Source of the DNA: Nitrospinales bacterium
GTDB lineage: Bacteria; Nitrospinota_A; UBA7883; JACRGQ01
Direction: 5' to 3'
DNA length: 43,847 bases
Assembly: GCA_023248535.1 (NCBI GenBank)
Contig: JAHFEJ010000019.1
Location: 1-43,847 of the forward strand
Shown here piece after piece: positions 1-9,903 of this stretch. Under the pieces are notes generated by a model. It did not search any database. It had not been told where the DNA came from and saw only the letters and a list, made by a program, of their open reading frames with translations. A program made the translations under genes and the position numbers. The stretch's first letter is position 1, and every line of letters starts with the position of its first letter.

Positions 1-1
1 A

Positions 2-736
2 CCGGGCCATCCCGCGCCATCCGGTATAGGCGTGGCCGTGGCGGGGCAGGTGGGGTACGCGGGCAAAAGCGTGGTCTTCAGCCCGAATCTGCCGTTCAAA
101 ACCGAATATCCACTGGGGCAAGAGCTGGAACGGGAATTCGGCATTCCGGTATTTGTGGAGAACGACGCCAACGCCGCCGCCATCGGCGAGCGGGTGTTCG
201 GCAAGGCGAAGGGGATGGACGATTTCATCGTAGTCACGCTTGGCACCGGCATCGGAAGCGGCATTTTCGCCAACGGGAAGCTGTTGAGCGGCCACACCGG
301 TTCCGGCGGCGAAGCGGGACACATGGTGATAGTTCCCGATGGGCCGCTGTGCGGCTGCGGCAACCGTGGATGTCTGGAAGCTCTTGCATCCGGCACGGCG
401 ATTGCCCGCGCGTTCAAGGAGAAAACCGGTATCGAAAACAGCGCCAAGGAAGTGTGCGGCCTTGCGCGCGCCGGGGACGAGACGGCCCGCGCGGTGTTGA
501 GTATCGCGGGAAATTATTTGGGGCACGGCCTCGTCAACCTCGTCAACCTCTTCGGGCCGCAGGCGATATTTTTCACCGGCTCGCTTTCCAACGCGCCCGA
601 TGCTTATTTTATTCCGGCATTCCGGCGGGTAAGGGAGCATTCGTTCGGCTCGGCGGGAGAAAACGTCGTGTTGGAGGTATCGCCGCTGGCGGCGGAAGTG
701 GGCGTTATTGGCGCCGCCGCCCTGCCGCTGCTTTGA
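2..736 (+). CDS. ROK family kinase (glucokinase-like), 5'-truncated by window edge
   Basis: Frame is open upstream of the listed GTG (PGHPAPSGIGVAVAGQVG...). ROK motifs: ENDANAAAIGE, LGTGIGSGI, and the zinc-type CGCGNRGCLEALASG. Confidence 0.9.
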   Translation, partial: PGHPAPSGIGVAVAGQVGYAGKSVVFSPNLPFKTEYPLGQELEREFGIPVFVENDANAAAIGERVFGKAKGMDDFIVVTLGTGIGSGIFANGKLLSGHTGSGGEAGHMVIVPDGPLCGCGNRGCLEALASGTAIARAFKEKTGIENSAKEVCGLARAGDETARAVLSIAGNYLGHGLVNLVNLFGPQAIFFTGSLSNAPDAYFIPAFRRVREHSFGSAGENVVLEVSPLAAEVGVIGAAALPLL

Positions 737-902
737 AATGAAAAATAACCACAGAGACACACGAGACGCAGAGAGGGAACGGCCTTGAGTTTGACACACG
801 CCCGCCCCTTTTCCTCCGCCCTCGCAAGGGGGGAATAAAAGGTGAGGTTTTTCTCTGTGCCTCCGTGCCTCAGTGGTTACGGTAAACATCGTGCGGAGGT
901 GG
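734..902. mobile_element. MITE-like dispersed repeat, copy 1, with imperfect terminal inverted repeats
   Basis: taaccacagagacacacgagacgcagag (746-) pairs with ttctctgtgcctccgtgcctcagtggtta (-879). Homologous to 41141-41275. Bounded by a perfect 21-bp direct repeat (713-733 / 903-923). Confidence 0.75.
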
Positions 903-1017
903 GCCGCCGCCCTGCCGCTGCTTCAATAACGCTGGCCGGACCATTCGCCGGATTGAATGATATAAATCACATTCCTTTTTTTGCATTTGCCCTCCGCAAT
1001 AGGTATATAAGGAGGCC

Positions 1018-1833
1018 ATGATCGACATACGCAAACCGGTTTTTCCGAAAGAGCACGGCCTCTGGGCGTGGGTTTTTCTGCCGCTGATCGTCGGAGCCGG
1101 CTGCGCCAAGGGGGATCACGCCGTCATGATCCCGTTGCTGTTGTCGGTTTTTTCCGGCTTCATGGCGTATACTCCGGCCCGCATCATGTTCAAGGCGTGG
1201 CGGAAGGGAACGGCGCAGGACGGCAACATCGTTTTCTGGTTCATTATCTATGCGGCCGCGGCGCTGGCGTTCACTTTGTTCACCGCCGCCGGTAATCCCT
1301 CTACGCTTATATTTTATGCCGCCCTGGCCTTGGCGTTCGCCTTGGCGTTGGGGGCCGCGGCGGAAGGGTTTGGGCGCAGCGCCGCGTTCGAATTCGGCGG
1401 GCTGATATTCCTTTCGGTCGTCCTTTCGTTTCTCGGCGCGTATGCCGTGTCGGGCGCGTTCGATCAGGCGCACATCGCGCCGTGGGCGCTGACGCTTCTT
1501 TTTATGTTGGAGCGTTCGATCGCCGCGCGCCGGGTTGTCCGGCTGGGCGGTTTCATCCCGGCCCTGGCGCAAAAATCGCCAAAGCACGCTCTCACGCTCA
1601 AGACGGTTTTTATGCAAAACCTCGGGCTGTCATTCCTGTCGCCATTTGTTGCGCTGGTCATCGCGCAAAAACTGGGCGCGCCGCTTTTGCCGGCGGCGGC
1701 GTTTCTCCCCGGCTTTTTCACGACGTTGCACTTTTACCTGAAACCCCCGGCGGCTCTCCGCTCCCTTGGCTTCGCCGAGCTTTACCTGTCCCTTTTTTTC
1801 GCGGCGGCGTTCATTTTTCTTTGCCGTCTATAA
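1018..1833 (+). CDS. YwiC-like family integral membrane protein
   Basis: N-terminal PKEHGLWAWVFLPL signature and multiple hydrophobic segments; aaggagg just upstream of ATG. Confidence 0.75.
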   Translation: MIDIRKPVFPKEHGLWAWVFLPLIVGAGCAKGDHAVMIPLLLSVFSGFMAYTPARIMFKAWRKGTAQDGNIVFWFIIYAAAALAFTLFTAAGNPSTLIFYAALALAFALALGAAAEGFGRSAAFEFGGLIFLSVVLSFLGAYAVSGAFDQAHIAPWALTLLFMLERSIAARRVVRLGGFIPALAQKSPKHALTLKTVFMQNLGLSFLSPFVALVIAQKLGAPLLPAAAFLPGFFTTLHFYLKPPAALRSLGFAELYLSLFFAAAFIFLCRL

Positions 1834-2075
1834 ATCAACTGGCTAAATCGGCGGGTCATTTTTTATGTGCCGAGGAACCTTTTTTTTAAAATTGGTGTAG
1901 AATATGAGCTATCCAGAGAGCGAGGCGTTTTTGACGTTTGGAGGGGTAGCCGGGCTATCGTGGGCCTTTTTGGACGTTTCCTAAAATATGGAGGGTGATT
2001 CTTCAGCGTGCAATTTCAAAAATCAAAAAGTAATTATTGGTTTCATTATGCATCACGATTTTGGAGGAAAATGAC

Positions 2076-5000
2076 ATGTCATACGGGGTAACATTCAAAT
2101 CATTGGCTCTTGCCGCGGTACTGGGCTTCGGCCTTGCCGCCTGTGGTGGCGGTGGCGGCGGCAGCAGCACACCCGCCGCCACTACCACTACAACCACCAC
2201 GGTCACCACAACCGGTGGCGCGGTTAGCGGATCGGCTGTGAATACCAGCGCCACCGCCGTTGCCGGCACCGGCACCACCGGCACCGCCACAACCACAAAC
2301 CTTTCAATGGCGGACAGAATTTCCGTGGTGAGTTCAAGCTCGGTAAAACCGACCTCGGCCCCGAAGGGGATTTCGGTCTATTCCAGTTCCCTTTTGACGC
2401 GTTTGATCCCCACTTCGTGGGCGACAACGGCTGACTGGTTTGTCGACCCGCAGTTCATTTACGTGCATGAGCGTTCAGAAGAGGCGTTCAAGCAAAGCAA
2501 CGAGATACTCTGCATGATCGGCCAGTCCGAGTGGGAGGCGATGACCAATCAGGGCGCGTATTTGGCCCTCATTGACGAAAATAAATGCAAAACCAACCGC
2601 GATAGCGCAAGCTCGGCCGGGCAGAGCAGCCAGAACACCAACCAGGCCAGCAACGCCAATGCCCCCAGCTATGTAAATTGGGTGTTGATGAGCAAGCGGG
2701 CCGACGCCACCACCGCCGATCCCACTCCGCCGCAGGTCGTCTCGGCATGGATCGATGGCAACGTTGGCGGCGGACCCGGTTCAAACGGCATCCCCGGCAT
2801 CATCTTCGCCAAGATCATCATTCAGGAGAAGCCCTCTACCGCCAACCCGTATGGCTTCTTCTATCTGAGTTTCGAGGCCCATCCTTTCCAGTCGAATGGC
2901 GTTACCGTTGATACCACCAAAACAGCGATGTCGGGATACATGCGCACCGTTAAATTGGCCTCCGGCGAAGTGGTGTTGCAGTTCTATAACGGAAATACCG
3001 TAACGGTTGATCCGGCCATGATGTCGGGGGGCGGAACGGCTGGCGGCGGAACGGCCGGTGGAACGGCTGGTGGAACCGCCATATCCATGACATTTGTGGA
3101 AAAGTCCACTTTAAGCAAGTCCGCCACCGGTGGCGGCGGCGAAGTGAGCTTCCCCAATCAGAGCGCATTCCAAACGGCTGTGACGACCGCGATAACCGGC
3201 GGCGCCACCACGGTAACGGTTCCCATGAAGCAGATGCGTTTTGCCCACGACGGCACTTCCTTCCAACGCCAGGAAGTCGATCCCACCAGCCTCGCCGTTA
3301 CCGGCTCTCCCGTCTGCCTCGACACGGCGGTAAAGGAGTCAACGGCATGGAGCTACGCCGCATATAGGGCCGTCGCCGACGCAACACATGCCGCCGGCAG
3401 CCGCATAACCCTGAACACCGGCTTCCCGATCATATATACCGATACCGCCGGTAAGGACCACGAAGGGTGGATCGGCAACTGGGGCCTTTGGCTGAATGAC
3501 GGAACCACTGTCGCGAGCGGGAAGACCATCAACAAGTACGACTACCAAACCAAGGCCAAAACCCCCTACACCTACAAAACCACCGGCGGCAAGCTGACCA
3601 AGCACACCAAGGTGTCGCTGACCCTGAGCGATATCAAGAACGTTCCGCTTCAGATCAGCATGAATAGCGGTACAACTTGGGATCAGTACGAAGCGGTATG
3701 GACTGGCACCGCCATCGTGCTGAAGAAAAAACTCGATAGCGCCACCTGGATGTGGACCAATCTTACGGCCAGCACCACCCCGGCGCTCGATACCCCGGTG
3801 ACGGTCAACCAGTGGGATCGCAGCTTCAACTTCTGGTCGCAGTCGCTCAACGGCTCCGGCCGTGTCGAACTGAACCTCTGCACAAAGACGGATGTTACCG
3901 CCGCGACTAGCGTTCCGCCGGCTGCCGGTTCTTACTCCAACTGTTCGGTGGTTGGAAACGTAAAGGGGACGTTGAGCGGTTCTGCTATCACCCCGCGCAT
4001 CGTTGCCACGAACAAGGTGACCTTCAACAAAGAGCAGACGGTGTTCATGAATGAAGCCGTAGCGCCAAATGGCAATGCCCCCGCCACGGCGCTGGCCTGC
4101 ACCGATAACTGCCCCAGCGGCACCAACATTGCCGCGTACAACGCGGGCACCGCGGCCACAAGCGTTCCGGCCATCACTACGGTTGAATATGCCAATTCCG
4201 GCTGGTCCGTTTGGCCGAACCTGAGCAACATCAACCAGAACCTTACTACCACCAATTGGCAGCACTGCGGTAACATGGTTTCTGACGGAACGGCAGGCGT
4301 TTCCTGCGCCACGCCGGGTCAAACCGACTGGTCGAAGCCGATGTGTACCGGTACTGCCTCCCAAGCGACCAACTGGAATCCTCCCGCCGCCGCTGGCGAG
4401 ACCGCCGGTGTTACCTGCCACGGTTGGAATGGCACTGCGATGACCTATGTGGCCAGTGCCGGATCGAGCGGCGGGTTCTACAAGTACACCTTCGATGCCG
4501 CCACCTATAAGCTGACCGACACGAAGGCCACTTTGCCGACCGACCTTTTGGCCAGCGCGAACAAGTGGGTCAACTCCGGTCTGCTCTTTGATCCGAATAC
4601 CACTGGAACATTCTCCTGGACCGACTGGAATGGCACAGCTCACACTAATCGCCCCTTTGTTGAGGCGATCCAGTGCGACTACCCTTATAATCCGGGCAAC
4701 GGATCGTGGACGGGACCTGATGTCAATGGTAACTGGACCTTCACAGCCGGTACCACCACCCAATACGGCACCTGCACATGGCGGCTGTGGGATACGCTCA
4801 ATGTTTACTACACGTGGGAAACCGGTTCCGACTGGAACACCCTCAAGCTGCTGACCGACCCCACGACCGGCGCGGCGGTGAAATTTGACGAACCGTATAT
4901 TCTGGACTATATCCACGGTTCCGCCGGCACCAGCAACGGCGTCGCAATCGATAACACCGGCTTGGGCGTTGCCACCACCGATCCGTGGTATGGCGCGCGG

Positions 5001-5372
5001 ATGGGCCTCCAGTATGGCGGCTTCGGCGACCTCTGGGGCATACCGGGCCACTGCGTTGACATGGATACCGGCGCGGAGAAGAGCTGCGATATGAACAGCC
5101 GCTGGGTGCCGGCCTTTACCATTCCGGATCAATCCGCCGCCACCTATGTCGACGCGGCGGGAGCCGTCCAAACGGTCTACATAAAGGCGCTGGAGAAGGA
5201 AGAGCGGATGAAACCACTCGCAACCTGCACAGCGGCGTTGACGGCCTATGCACTTCCGGCTGCCGCCGACTATGTGGCTCCCAGCATCGGCGCCATGCCG
5301 ACCGCCACCACGAACCCGACCGATCCGCTCGCTTCGGGCGCTCCGTCGGTGGTTGGAGGCGTGAAGCAGTAA
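2076..5372 (+). CDS. Large secreted lipoprotein of unknown function
   Basis: ggagg at 2063-2067, ATG 2076; signal peptide with lipobox (LAAC) followed by GGGGGGSS and a poly-Thr linker; about 1098 aa with no domain I recognise. Confidence 0.75.
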   Translation: MSYGVTFKSLALAAVLGFGLAACGGGGGGSSTPAATTTTTTTVTTTGGAVSGSAVNTSATAVAGTGTTGTATTTNLSMADRISVVSSSSVKPTSAPKGISVYSSSLLTRLIPTSWATTADWFVDPQFIYVHERSEEAFKQSNEILCMIGQSEWEAMTNQGAYLALIDENKCKTNRDSASSAGQSSQNTNQASNANAPSYVNWVLMSKRADATTADPTPPQVVSAWIDGNVGGGPGSNGIPGIIFAKIIIQEKPSTANPYGFFYLSFEAHPFQSNGVTVDTTKTAMSGYMRTVKLASGEVVLQFYNGNTVTVDPAMMSGGGTAGGGTAGGTAGGTAISMTFVEKSTLSKSATGGGGEVSFPNQSAFQTAVTTAITGGATTVTVPMKQMRFAHDGTSFQRQEVDPTSLAVTGSPVCLDTAVKESTAWSYAAYRAVADATHAAGSRITLNTGFPIIYTDTAGKDHEGWIGNWGLWLNDGTTVASGKTINKYDYQTKAKTPYTYKTTGGKLTKHTKVSLTLSDIKNVPLQISMNSGTTWDQYEAVWTGTAIVLKKKLDSATWMWTNLTASTTPALDTPVTVNQWDRSFNFWSQSLNGSGRVELNLCTKTDVTAATSVPPAAGSYSNCSVVGNVKGTLSGSAITPRIVATNKVTFNKEQTVFMNEAVAPNGNAPATALACTDNCPSGTNIAAYNAGTAATSVPAITTVEYANSGWSVWPNLSNINQNLTTTNWQHCGNMVSDGTAGVSCATPGQTDWSKPMCTGTASQATNWNPPAAAGETAGVTCHGWNGTAMTYVASAGSSGGFYKYTFDAATYKLTDTKATLPTDLLASANKWVNSGLLFDPNTTGTFSWTDWNGTAHTNRPFVEAIQCDYPYNPGNGSWTGPDVNGNWTFTAGTTTQYGTCTWRLWDTLNVYYTWETGSDWNTLKLLTDPTTGAAVKFDEPYILDYIHGSAGTSNGVAIDNTGLGVATTDPWYGARMGLQYGGFGDLWGIPGHCVDMDTGAEKSCDMNSRWVPAFTIPDQSAATYVDAAGAVQTVYIKALEKEERMKPLATCTAALTAYALPAAADYVAPSIGAMPTATTNPTDPLASGAPSVVGGVKQ
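3030..3080 (+). repeat. Short in-frame tandem repeat encoding GGGTAGGGTAGGTAGGTA
   Basis: Repeated ggcggaacggctggcggcggaacggccggtggaacggctggtggaacc units inside the lipoprotein gene. Confidence 0.7.
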
Positions 5373-5394
5373 CGGTTTTTTCCTAGAGCCTCTT

Positions 5395-5429
5395 AAAGGG
5401 CGTCCCGGAAACGGGACGCCCTTTTTATT
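5395..5429 (+). terminator. Rho-independent terminator of the lipoprotein gene
   Basis: aaagggcgtcccg-gaaa-cgggacgcccttt followed by a T-rich tail. Confidence 0.9.
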
Positions 5430-5537
5430 TGTAATCAAATAAAAAGGGTTCTTGTCCCGCGCCCGGAGAAATGTCCAATAATCCCAGCTTAATCAGAATT
5501 ACGTCGTAACAGGATTGCGCGGGGCCCTTTTTATTTG
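5419..5537. repeat. Nested inverted repeats built from three copies of CCCTTTTTATTTG
   Basis: ccctttttatttg-taat-caaataaaaaggg (5419-5448), then a further + copy at 5525-5537; arms extended by cccgcgc (5456-5462) / gcgcggg (5517-5523). Confidence 0.8.
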
Positions 5538-5600
5538 TGCGCCATCTTCTTGGTAGAGGCGGCACTCCGTCCGTCATCGGCCCGCACAGGCCGATACCTT

Positions 5601-5756
5601 GTCATCCCGCACTAGATGCGGGATCCAGACATATTTTCAAAACTTTCTTTACTCTTCATCAGTGGATACATGCTTTCAGCATTTACATCGGACCGCAGGG
5701 CTGATTGGGGGAAGCGTTGATAATATATCTGGGTGCCGGGTCAAGCCCGGCATGAC
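5601..5756. repeat. MITE-like intergenic element with ~29-bp imperfect terminal inverted repeats
   Basis: Left arm gtcatcccgcactagatgcgggatccaga; reverse complement of right arm gtcatgccgggcttgacccggcacccaga. Confidence 0.65.
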
Positions 5757-5887
5757 ATAGAATAGTTTGACGCCGCCGCTTTGCCAATTCCGGCGCTCCT
5801 ACCGCCGCTACCGAGATCGACAGCATCGCCGCCGTTGCCGCTTTTTCAGCGGGTTGCAATCGCGCTAAAAATTCCTGCTATCTTTCG

Positions 5888-5916
5888 TTGCCCGCATGTT
5901 TCAAAGCTGGTAAAAT
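5888..5916 (+). promoter_or_regulatory. Candidate sigma70 promoter of the pyr operon
   Basis: TTGCCC-N17-TAAAAT with a TGG extended -10. Confidence 0.5.
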
Positions 5917-5937
5917 CAGCCTTCGAATAATACAAAA

Positions 5938-5972
5938 CCTTTTTAAACGGGTTCCGAGAGGCCCACAAAAGG
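5938..5972 (+). promoter_or_regulatory. Putative PyrR-binding RNA hairpin in the pyr leader
   Basis: GGTTCCGAGAGGCC resembles the PyrR site consensus ARUCCNGNGAGGYU; GGG/CCC upper stem and CCTTTT/AAAAGG lower stem, the latter overlapping the downstream SD. Confidence 0.7.
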
Positions 5973-5980
5973 AGCAGACG

Positions 5981-6019
5981 ATGCATACCGCCTTTAACGC
6001 CGCAGGAGCGCGGCCATGA
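5981..6019 (+). CDS. Putative 12-aa leader peptide [12 protein letters not shown], translationally coupled to pyrR
   Basis: aaaaggag SD 6-7 nt before ATG 5981; its TGA stop (6017-6019) overlaps the pyrR ATG (6016) as ATGA. Confidence 0.55.
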   Translation: MHTAFNAAGARP

Positions 6020-6555
6020 CCGCCGCCGCCAAGACCGTTCTTTCCGCCCAGGAGATGGGGCGCACGCTGGCCCGGATGGCCCACGAGATCACGGAAAAAA
6101 ATCCCGACTGTTCGCAGATCATCCTCGCCGGCATCATTACGCGCGGTGTGCCATTGGCCCGCCGCTTGGCCGACAAGTTAAAAATCATCACTGGCGTTGA
6201 CGTACCGTGCGGCAGCCTGGACATCACCTTCTACCGGGACGACATCCAGAGCAAAGGCCCCGATCTCAACGCCGGCCGTACCGACATCAGCCACGACATC
6301 AACGGCAAAACGCTCATCCTGGTGGATGACGTTCTCTTCACCGGCCGCTCCATCCGCGCCGCCATTGACGCGGTGATGGACATCGGCCGGCCGGGGCGCA
6401 TCCAGCTGGCCGTCCTTTTAGATCGCGGCCACCGCGAGCTGCCAATACGCCCCGATTACATCGGCAAAAACATCCCCACAGCCCGCGGCGAACGGGTGCG
6501 CGTGAAACTTTCCGAAACCGACGGCGAAGACCTCGTCGTGGTGGAGGGGGCGTAA
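6016..6555 (+). CDS. pyrR: Bifunctional pyr operon regulator / uracil phosphoribosyltransferase PyrR
   Basis: [31 protein letters not shown] (PRPP loop), [22 protein letters not shown]. Confidence 0.95.
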   Translation: MTAAAKTVLSAQEMGRTLARMAHEITEKNPDCSQIILAGIITRGVPLARRLADKLKIITGVDVPCGSLDITFYRDDIQSKGPDLNAGRTDISHDINGKTLILVDDVLFTGRSIRAAIDAVMDIGRPGRIQLAVLLDRGHRELPIRPDYIGKNIPTARGERVRVKLSETDGEDLVVVEGA

Positions 6556-7496
6556 TGGAGACGGTGGAAAAGAAATTCAGGGGGCGGCATCTTCTCCAGA
6601 TCGCCGACCTCACCGCGGACGAGATCATGGGGCTGCTTAACACCGCCTACAAGTTCAAGGATGTTTCGGAACGCGAAATAAAAAAAGTTCCCACCCTGCG
6701 GGGCAAAACCATAGTCAACCTTTTCTACGAACCGAGCACCCGCACCCGCACCTCGTTCGAGATCGCGGGGAAGCGGCTTTCGGCGGACGTGATCAATATC
6801 TCCACCAGTTCCAGCAGCGTATCCAAAGGCGAGACCTTCAAGGACACGGTGCTGAACATCGCCGCCATGAAGCCGGACGCCATCGTGGTCCGCCACGGCA
6901 GCCCCGGCGCGCCGGCCTACGCCGCCCGTATCGCAGGCTGCTCCGTCATCAACGGCGGCGACGGCGCCAACGCCCACCCCACGCAGGCGCTGCTTGACCT
7001 GATGACCATTCACGAGAAAAAAGGGACGGTGGAAAATCTCAAGGCCGCCATCGTCGGCGATATCCTCCATAGCCGCGTGGCGCGCAGCAACATCAACGCG
7101 CTGAAAATGTTCGGGGCCGAAGTGACCGTCTGCGCCCCCCCCACGCTGCTTCCCCACGGGGTGAAGGCACTGGGCGTGAAGGTGACGCACGACATCCGCG
7201 AGGCGGTGGCGGACAAGGATGTGGTGATGATGCTGCGCATCCAGACCGAGCGGATGCAGCAGGGGCTGTTCCCCAGCCTGCGGGAGTACAGCGAACACTT
7301 CTGCCTTTCGGCGAAGGTGTTGAAAAGCGCGCGGCCCGACGTGCTGATAATGCACCCCGGCCCGATAAACCGGGGCGTGGAGATAGCCTCCGACGTGGCG
7401 GACGGCCCCTACAGCCTCATCCTTTCGCAGGTCACGCATGGCGTGGCGATGCGGATGGCGGTGCTGTATCTTTTATGCGGAGGAGCTGAATCGTGA
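6555..7496 (+). CDS. pyrB: Aspartate carbamoyltransferase catalytic subunit
   Basis: [40 protein letters not shown]. Confidence 0.97.
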   Translation: METVEKKFRGRHLLQIADLTADEIMGLLNTAYKFKDVSEREIKKVPTLRGKTIVNLFYEPSTRTRTSFEIAGKRLSADVINISTSSSSVSKGETFKDTVLNIAAMKPDAIVVRHGSPGAPAYAARIAGCSVINGGDGANAHPTQALLDLMTIHEKKGTVENLKAAIVGDILHSRVARSNINALKMFGAEVTVCAPPTLLPHGVKALGVKVTHDIREAVADKDVVMMLRIQTERMQQGLFPSLREYSEHFCLSAKVLKSARPDVLIMHPGPINRGVEIASDVADGPYSLILSQVTHGVAMRMAVLYLLCGGAES

Positions 7497-8779
7497 GCGA
7501 AGCGATATTGATACAAAACGGCCGCGTGATAGACCCCTCGCGCGGCATCGACGCTGTGCAGGATGTTCTCGTGAAAGACGGCGTCATTGCCGCTGTGGGA
7601 AAAAACCTTGCGGCCAACGGCGCGAAAACTGTCGATGCCAAGGGGTTGGTGGTTTCCCCGGGGTTCATCGATCTCCACGTCCATCTGCGCGAGCCGGGCT
7701 TTGAATACAAAGAGACCATCGCAACCGGCAGCATGGCCGCCGCGGCGGGGGGGTTCACCGCCGTCTGCTGCATGGCCAACACCAAGCCGGTGAACGACAA
7801 CGCTTCCGTCACCCGCTTCATATTGGAAAAAGCCGCCGCCGTTAATGGCGCGCGGGTGCACCCCATTGGCGCCATTACCAAGGGGCTGAAAGGGGAAGAG
7901 CTGGCCGAGATCGGCGAGATGAAAAAGGCGGGGGTGGTGGCGCTTTCCGACGATGGCCGCTGCGTGATGGATGCGCGTGTTCTGCGGCACGCGATGGATT
8001 ACGCCGCGATGTTCGGCCTCACCATCGTGGAGCACTGCGAGGACGAACACCTCGTCAAAGGCGGCATCATGAACGAAGGGGAGACCAGCGCGCGCCTCGG
8101 TATCAAGGGGATGCCCGCCATCGCGGAGGATGTGATCGCCCGCCGCGATATCGATATCGCCGCGTACCTGAAGCGCCCCGTCCATATAGCCCACATCAGC
8201 ACGCTCGGCGCGGTGGAAAGCGTCCGCGCCGCCAAAGCGCTGGGAACCGCCGTCACCTGCGAGGCGGCCCCGCACCATTTCTCGCTCACGGAGAAAAGTC
8301 TCGAAACGTTTGACGCCAACTGCAAGATGAACCCCCCGTTGCGCACCGCCGACGACGTGGCCGCCGTAAAAGAGGGGTTGCGAGATGGCACCATCGATTG
8401 CATCGCCACCGATCACGCCCCGCACGCCACATGGGAAAAAGAGCTGGAGATAGACCAGGCCCCGTATGGCATCGTGGGGCTGGAAACCGCGCTGGGGCTT
8501 TCCATGCGGCTGGTGCGGGAAGGTCTGTTTGGCTTGCCGCGGCTGGTGGAACTGCTCTCCACCAACCCCGCCAGGATATTCAGCCTGCCGGGAGGAACGC
8601 TTAAAGAGGGCGCGCCGGCCGACGTCTGCATTTTCGATACGGAGAAAAAATGGACGGTGGATCCCGCCGAATTTGTCAGTTTGGGTAAAAACAGCCCCTT
8701 CGCCGGATGGGAGCTTTTTGGAAAAAATTGCCTTACCATCGTCGGGGGGCGAATCGTGTATAATCCGTCGAATTTATGA
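7493..8779 (+). CDS. pyrC: Dihydroorotase
   Basis: [40 protein letters not shown] overlap with pyrB. Confidence 0.96.
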   Translation: MSEAILIQNGRVIDPSRGIDAVQDVLVKDGVIAAVGKNLAANGAKTVDAKGLVVSPGFIDLHVHLREPGFEYKETIATGSMAAAAGGFTAVCCMANTKPVNDNASVTRFILEKAAAVNGARVHPIGAITKGLKGEELAEIGEMKKAGVVALSDDGRCVMDARVLRHAMDYAAMFGLTIVEHCEDEHLVKGGIMNEGETSARLGIKGMPAIAEDVIARRDIDIAAYLKRPVHIAHISTLGAVESVRAAKALGTAVTCEAAPHHFSLTEKSLETFDANCKMNPPLRTADDVAAVKEGLRDGTIDCIATDHAPHATWEKELEIDQAPYGIVGLETALGLSMRLVREGLFGLPRLVELLSTNPARIFSLPGGTLKEGAPADVCIFDTEKKWTVDPAEFVSLGKNSPFAGWELFGKNCLTIVGGRIVYNPSNL

Positions 8780-9903
8780 AGGCGGTACTCGTTCTCGAAG
8801 ATGGCAGGGCGTTCACGGGACGCTCTTTTGGCGCGGCCGGAGAGGCTCTCGGCGAGGTGGTGTTCAACACCGGTTTGAGCGGCTATCAGGAAATCCTGAC
8901 CGACCCCTCCTACACCGGCCAGCTTGTCACCATGACCTATCCGCTCATCGGCAACTACGGCGTTACGCCGGAAGATGAGGAGTCGGCAAAAATCCAGGCG
9001 GCCGGCTTTATCGTGAAAGAACCCAGCCGCATCGTGAGCAACTTCCGGGCCGCGAAACCGCTGGATCAGTATATGAAGGAACAGAATATCGTCGGCATCC
9101 GCGATATTGATACGCGCGCGCTCACCCGCCATCTCCGCAGCCGCGGTGCGATGCGCGGCATCATCAGCACGCTTGCCGATAAAGTGGATGCGCTCGTTGC
9201 GAAGGCGCGCGCCCACGAGAGCATGGCGGGGGCCGACCTTGCCAAGCGCGTTACCTGCAAAGCCCCCTACGAATTCAGCGAGGGGCTGTGGGAGCTTGGC
9301 AAAGGTTTCAGCAAGAACATCAAGCCCCGCTTCAAAGTGGCGGCATACGATTTTGGCATCAAGCGGAATATTCTGCGCCACCTGGTTGAGCGGGGATGCG
9401 CCGTCACCGTTTTTCCCGCCGATACCACGGCGGAGAAAATTGCGGCGTTCAGGCCGGATGGCGTTTTTCTTTCAAATGGCCCAGGCGATCCGGAAGCGGT
9501 CACCTACGCCATCGACGCCGTGAAAGCCATGTTGGGCAAGTATCCCATTTTCGGCATCTGTCTGGGGCATCAGATCATGGGCCTCGCGCTGGGCGCGAAA
9601 ACCTTCAAGCTGAAATTCGGCCATCGCGGATGCAATCACCCGGTGATGGATGTTGCCGCCGGGCGGGTGGTACGGATCACCTCCCAGAACCACGGTTTCG
9701 CCGTCGATGGCGAAACACTCCCGGCCGATGTGGAGGTAACCCATTACAGCCTCAACGATAACACTGTGGAAGGGATGCGGCACAAAACGCTTCCCGCCTT
9801 CTCTGTGCAGTACCACCCTGAAGCATCCCCCGGCCCGCACGATTCAACCGTGCACTTCGGCCAATTCACCGCCATGATGGCGCAACATGGGGGCAAGGCC
9901 TGA
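8776..9903 (+). CDS. carA: Carbamoyl-phosphate synthase small subunit
   Basis: [49 protein letters not shown]. Confidence 0.97.
   Translation: MKAVLVLEDGRAFTGRSFGAAGEALGEVVFNTGLSGYQEILTDPSYTGQLVTMTYPLIGNYGVTPEDEESAKIQAAGFIVKEPSRIVSNFRAAKPLDQYMKEQNIVGIRDIDTRALTRHLRSRGAMRGIISTLADKVDALVAKARAHESMAGADLAKRVTCKAPYEFSEGLWELGKGFSKNIKPRFKVAAYDFGIKRNILRHLVERGCAVTVFPADTTAEKIAAFRPDGVFLSNGPGDPEAVTYAIDAVKAMLGKYPIFGICLGHQIMGLALGAKTFKLKFGHRGCNHPVMDVAAGRVVRITSQNHGFAVDGETLPADVEVTHYSLNDNTVEGMRHKTLPAFSVQYHPEASPGPHDSTVHFGQFTAMMAQHGGKA

Noticed and set aside
2076-5372. Lipoprotein as a multiheme cytochrome
   Set aside because: Contains Cys and TCHG but no CXXCH motif in the translation.
3339-5438. 699-aa minus-strand ORF opposite the lipoprotein gene
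   Set aside because: The + strand has SD, signal peptide and terminator; the minus frame is Arg/Gly-rich low-information sequence typical of antisense frames in GC-rich DNA.
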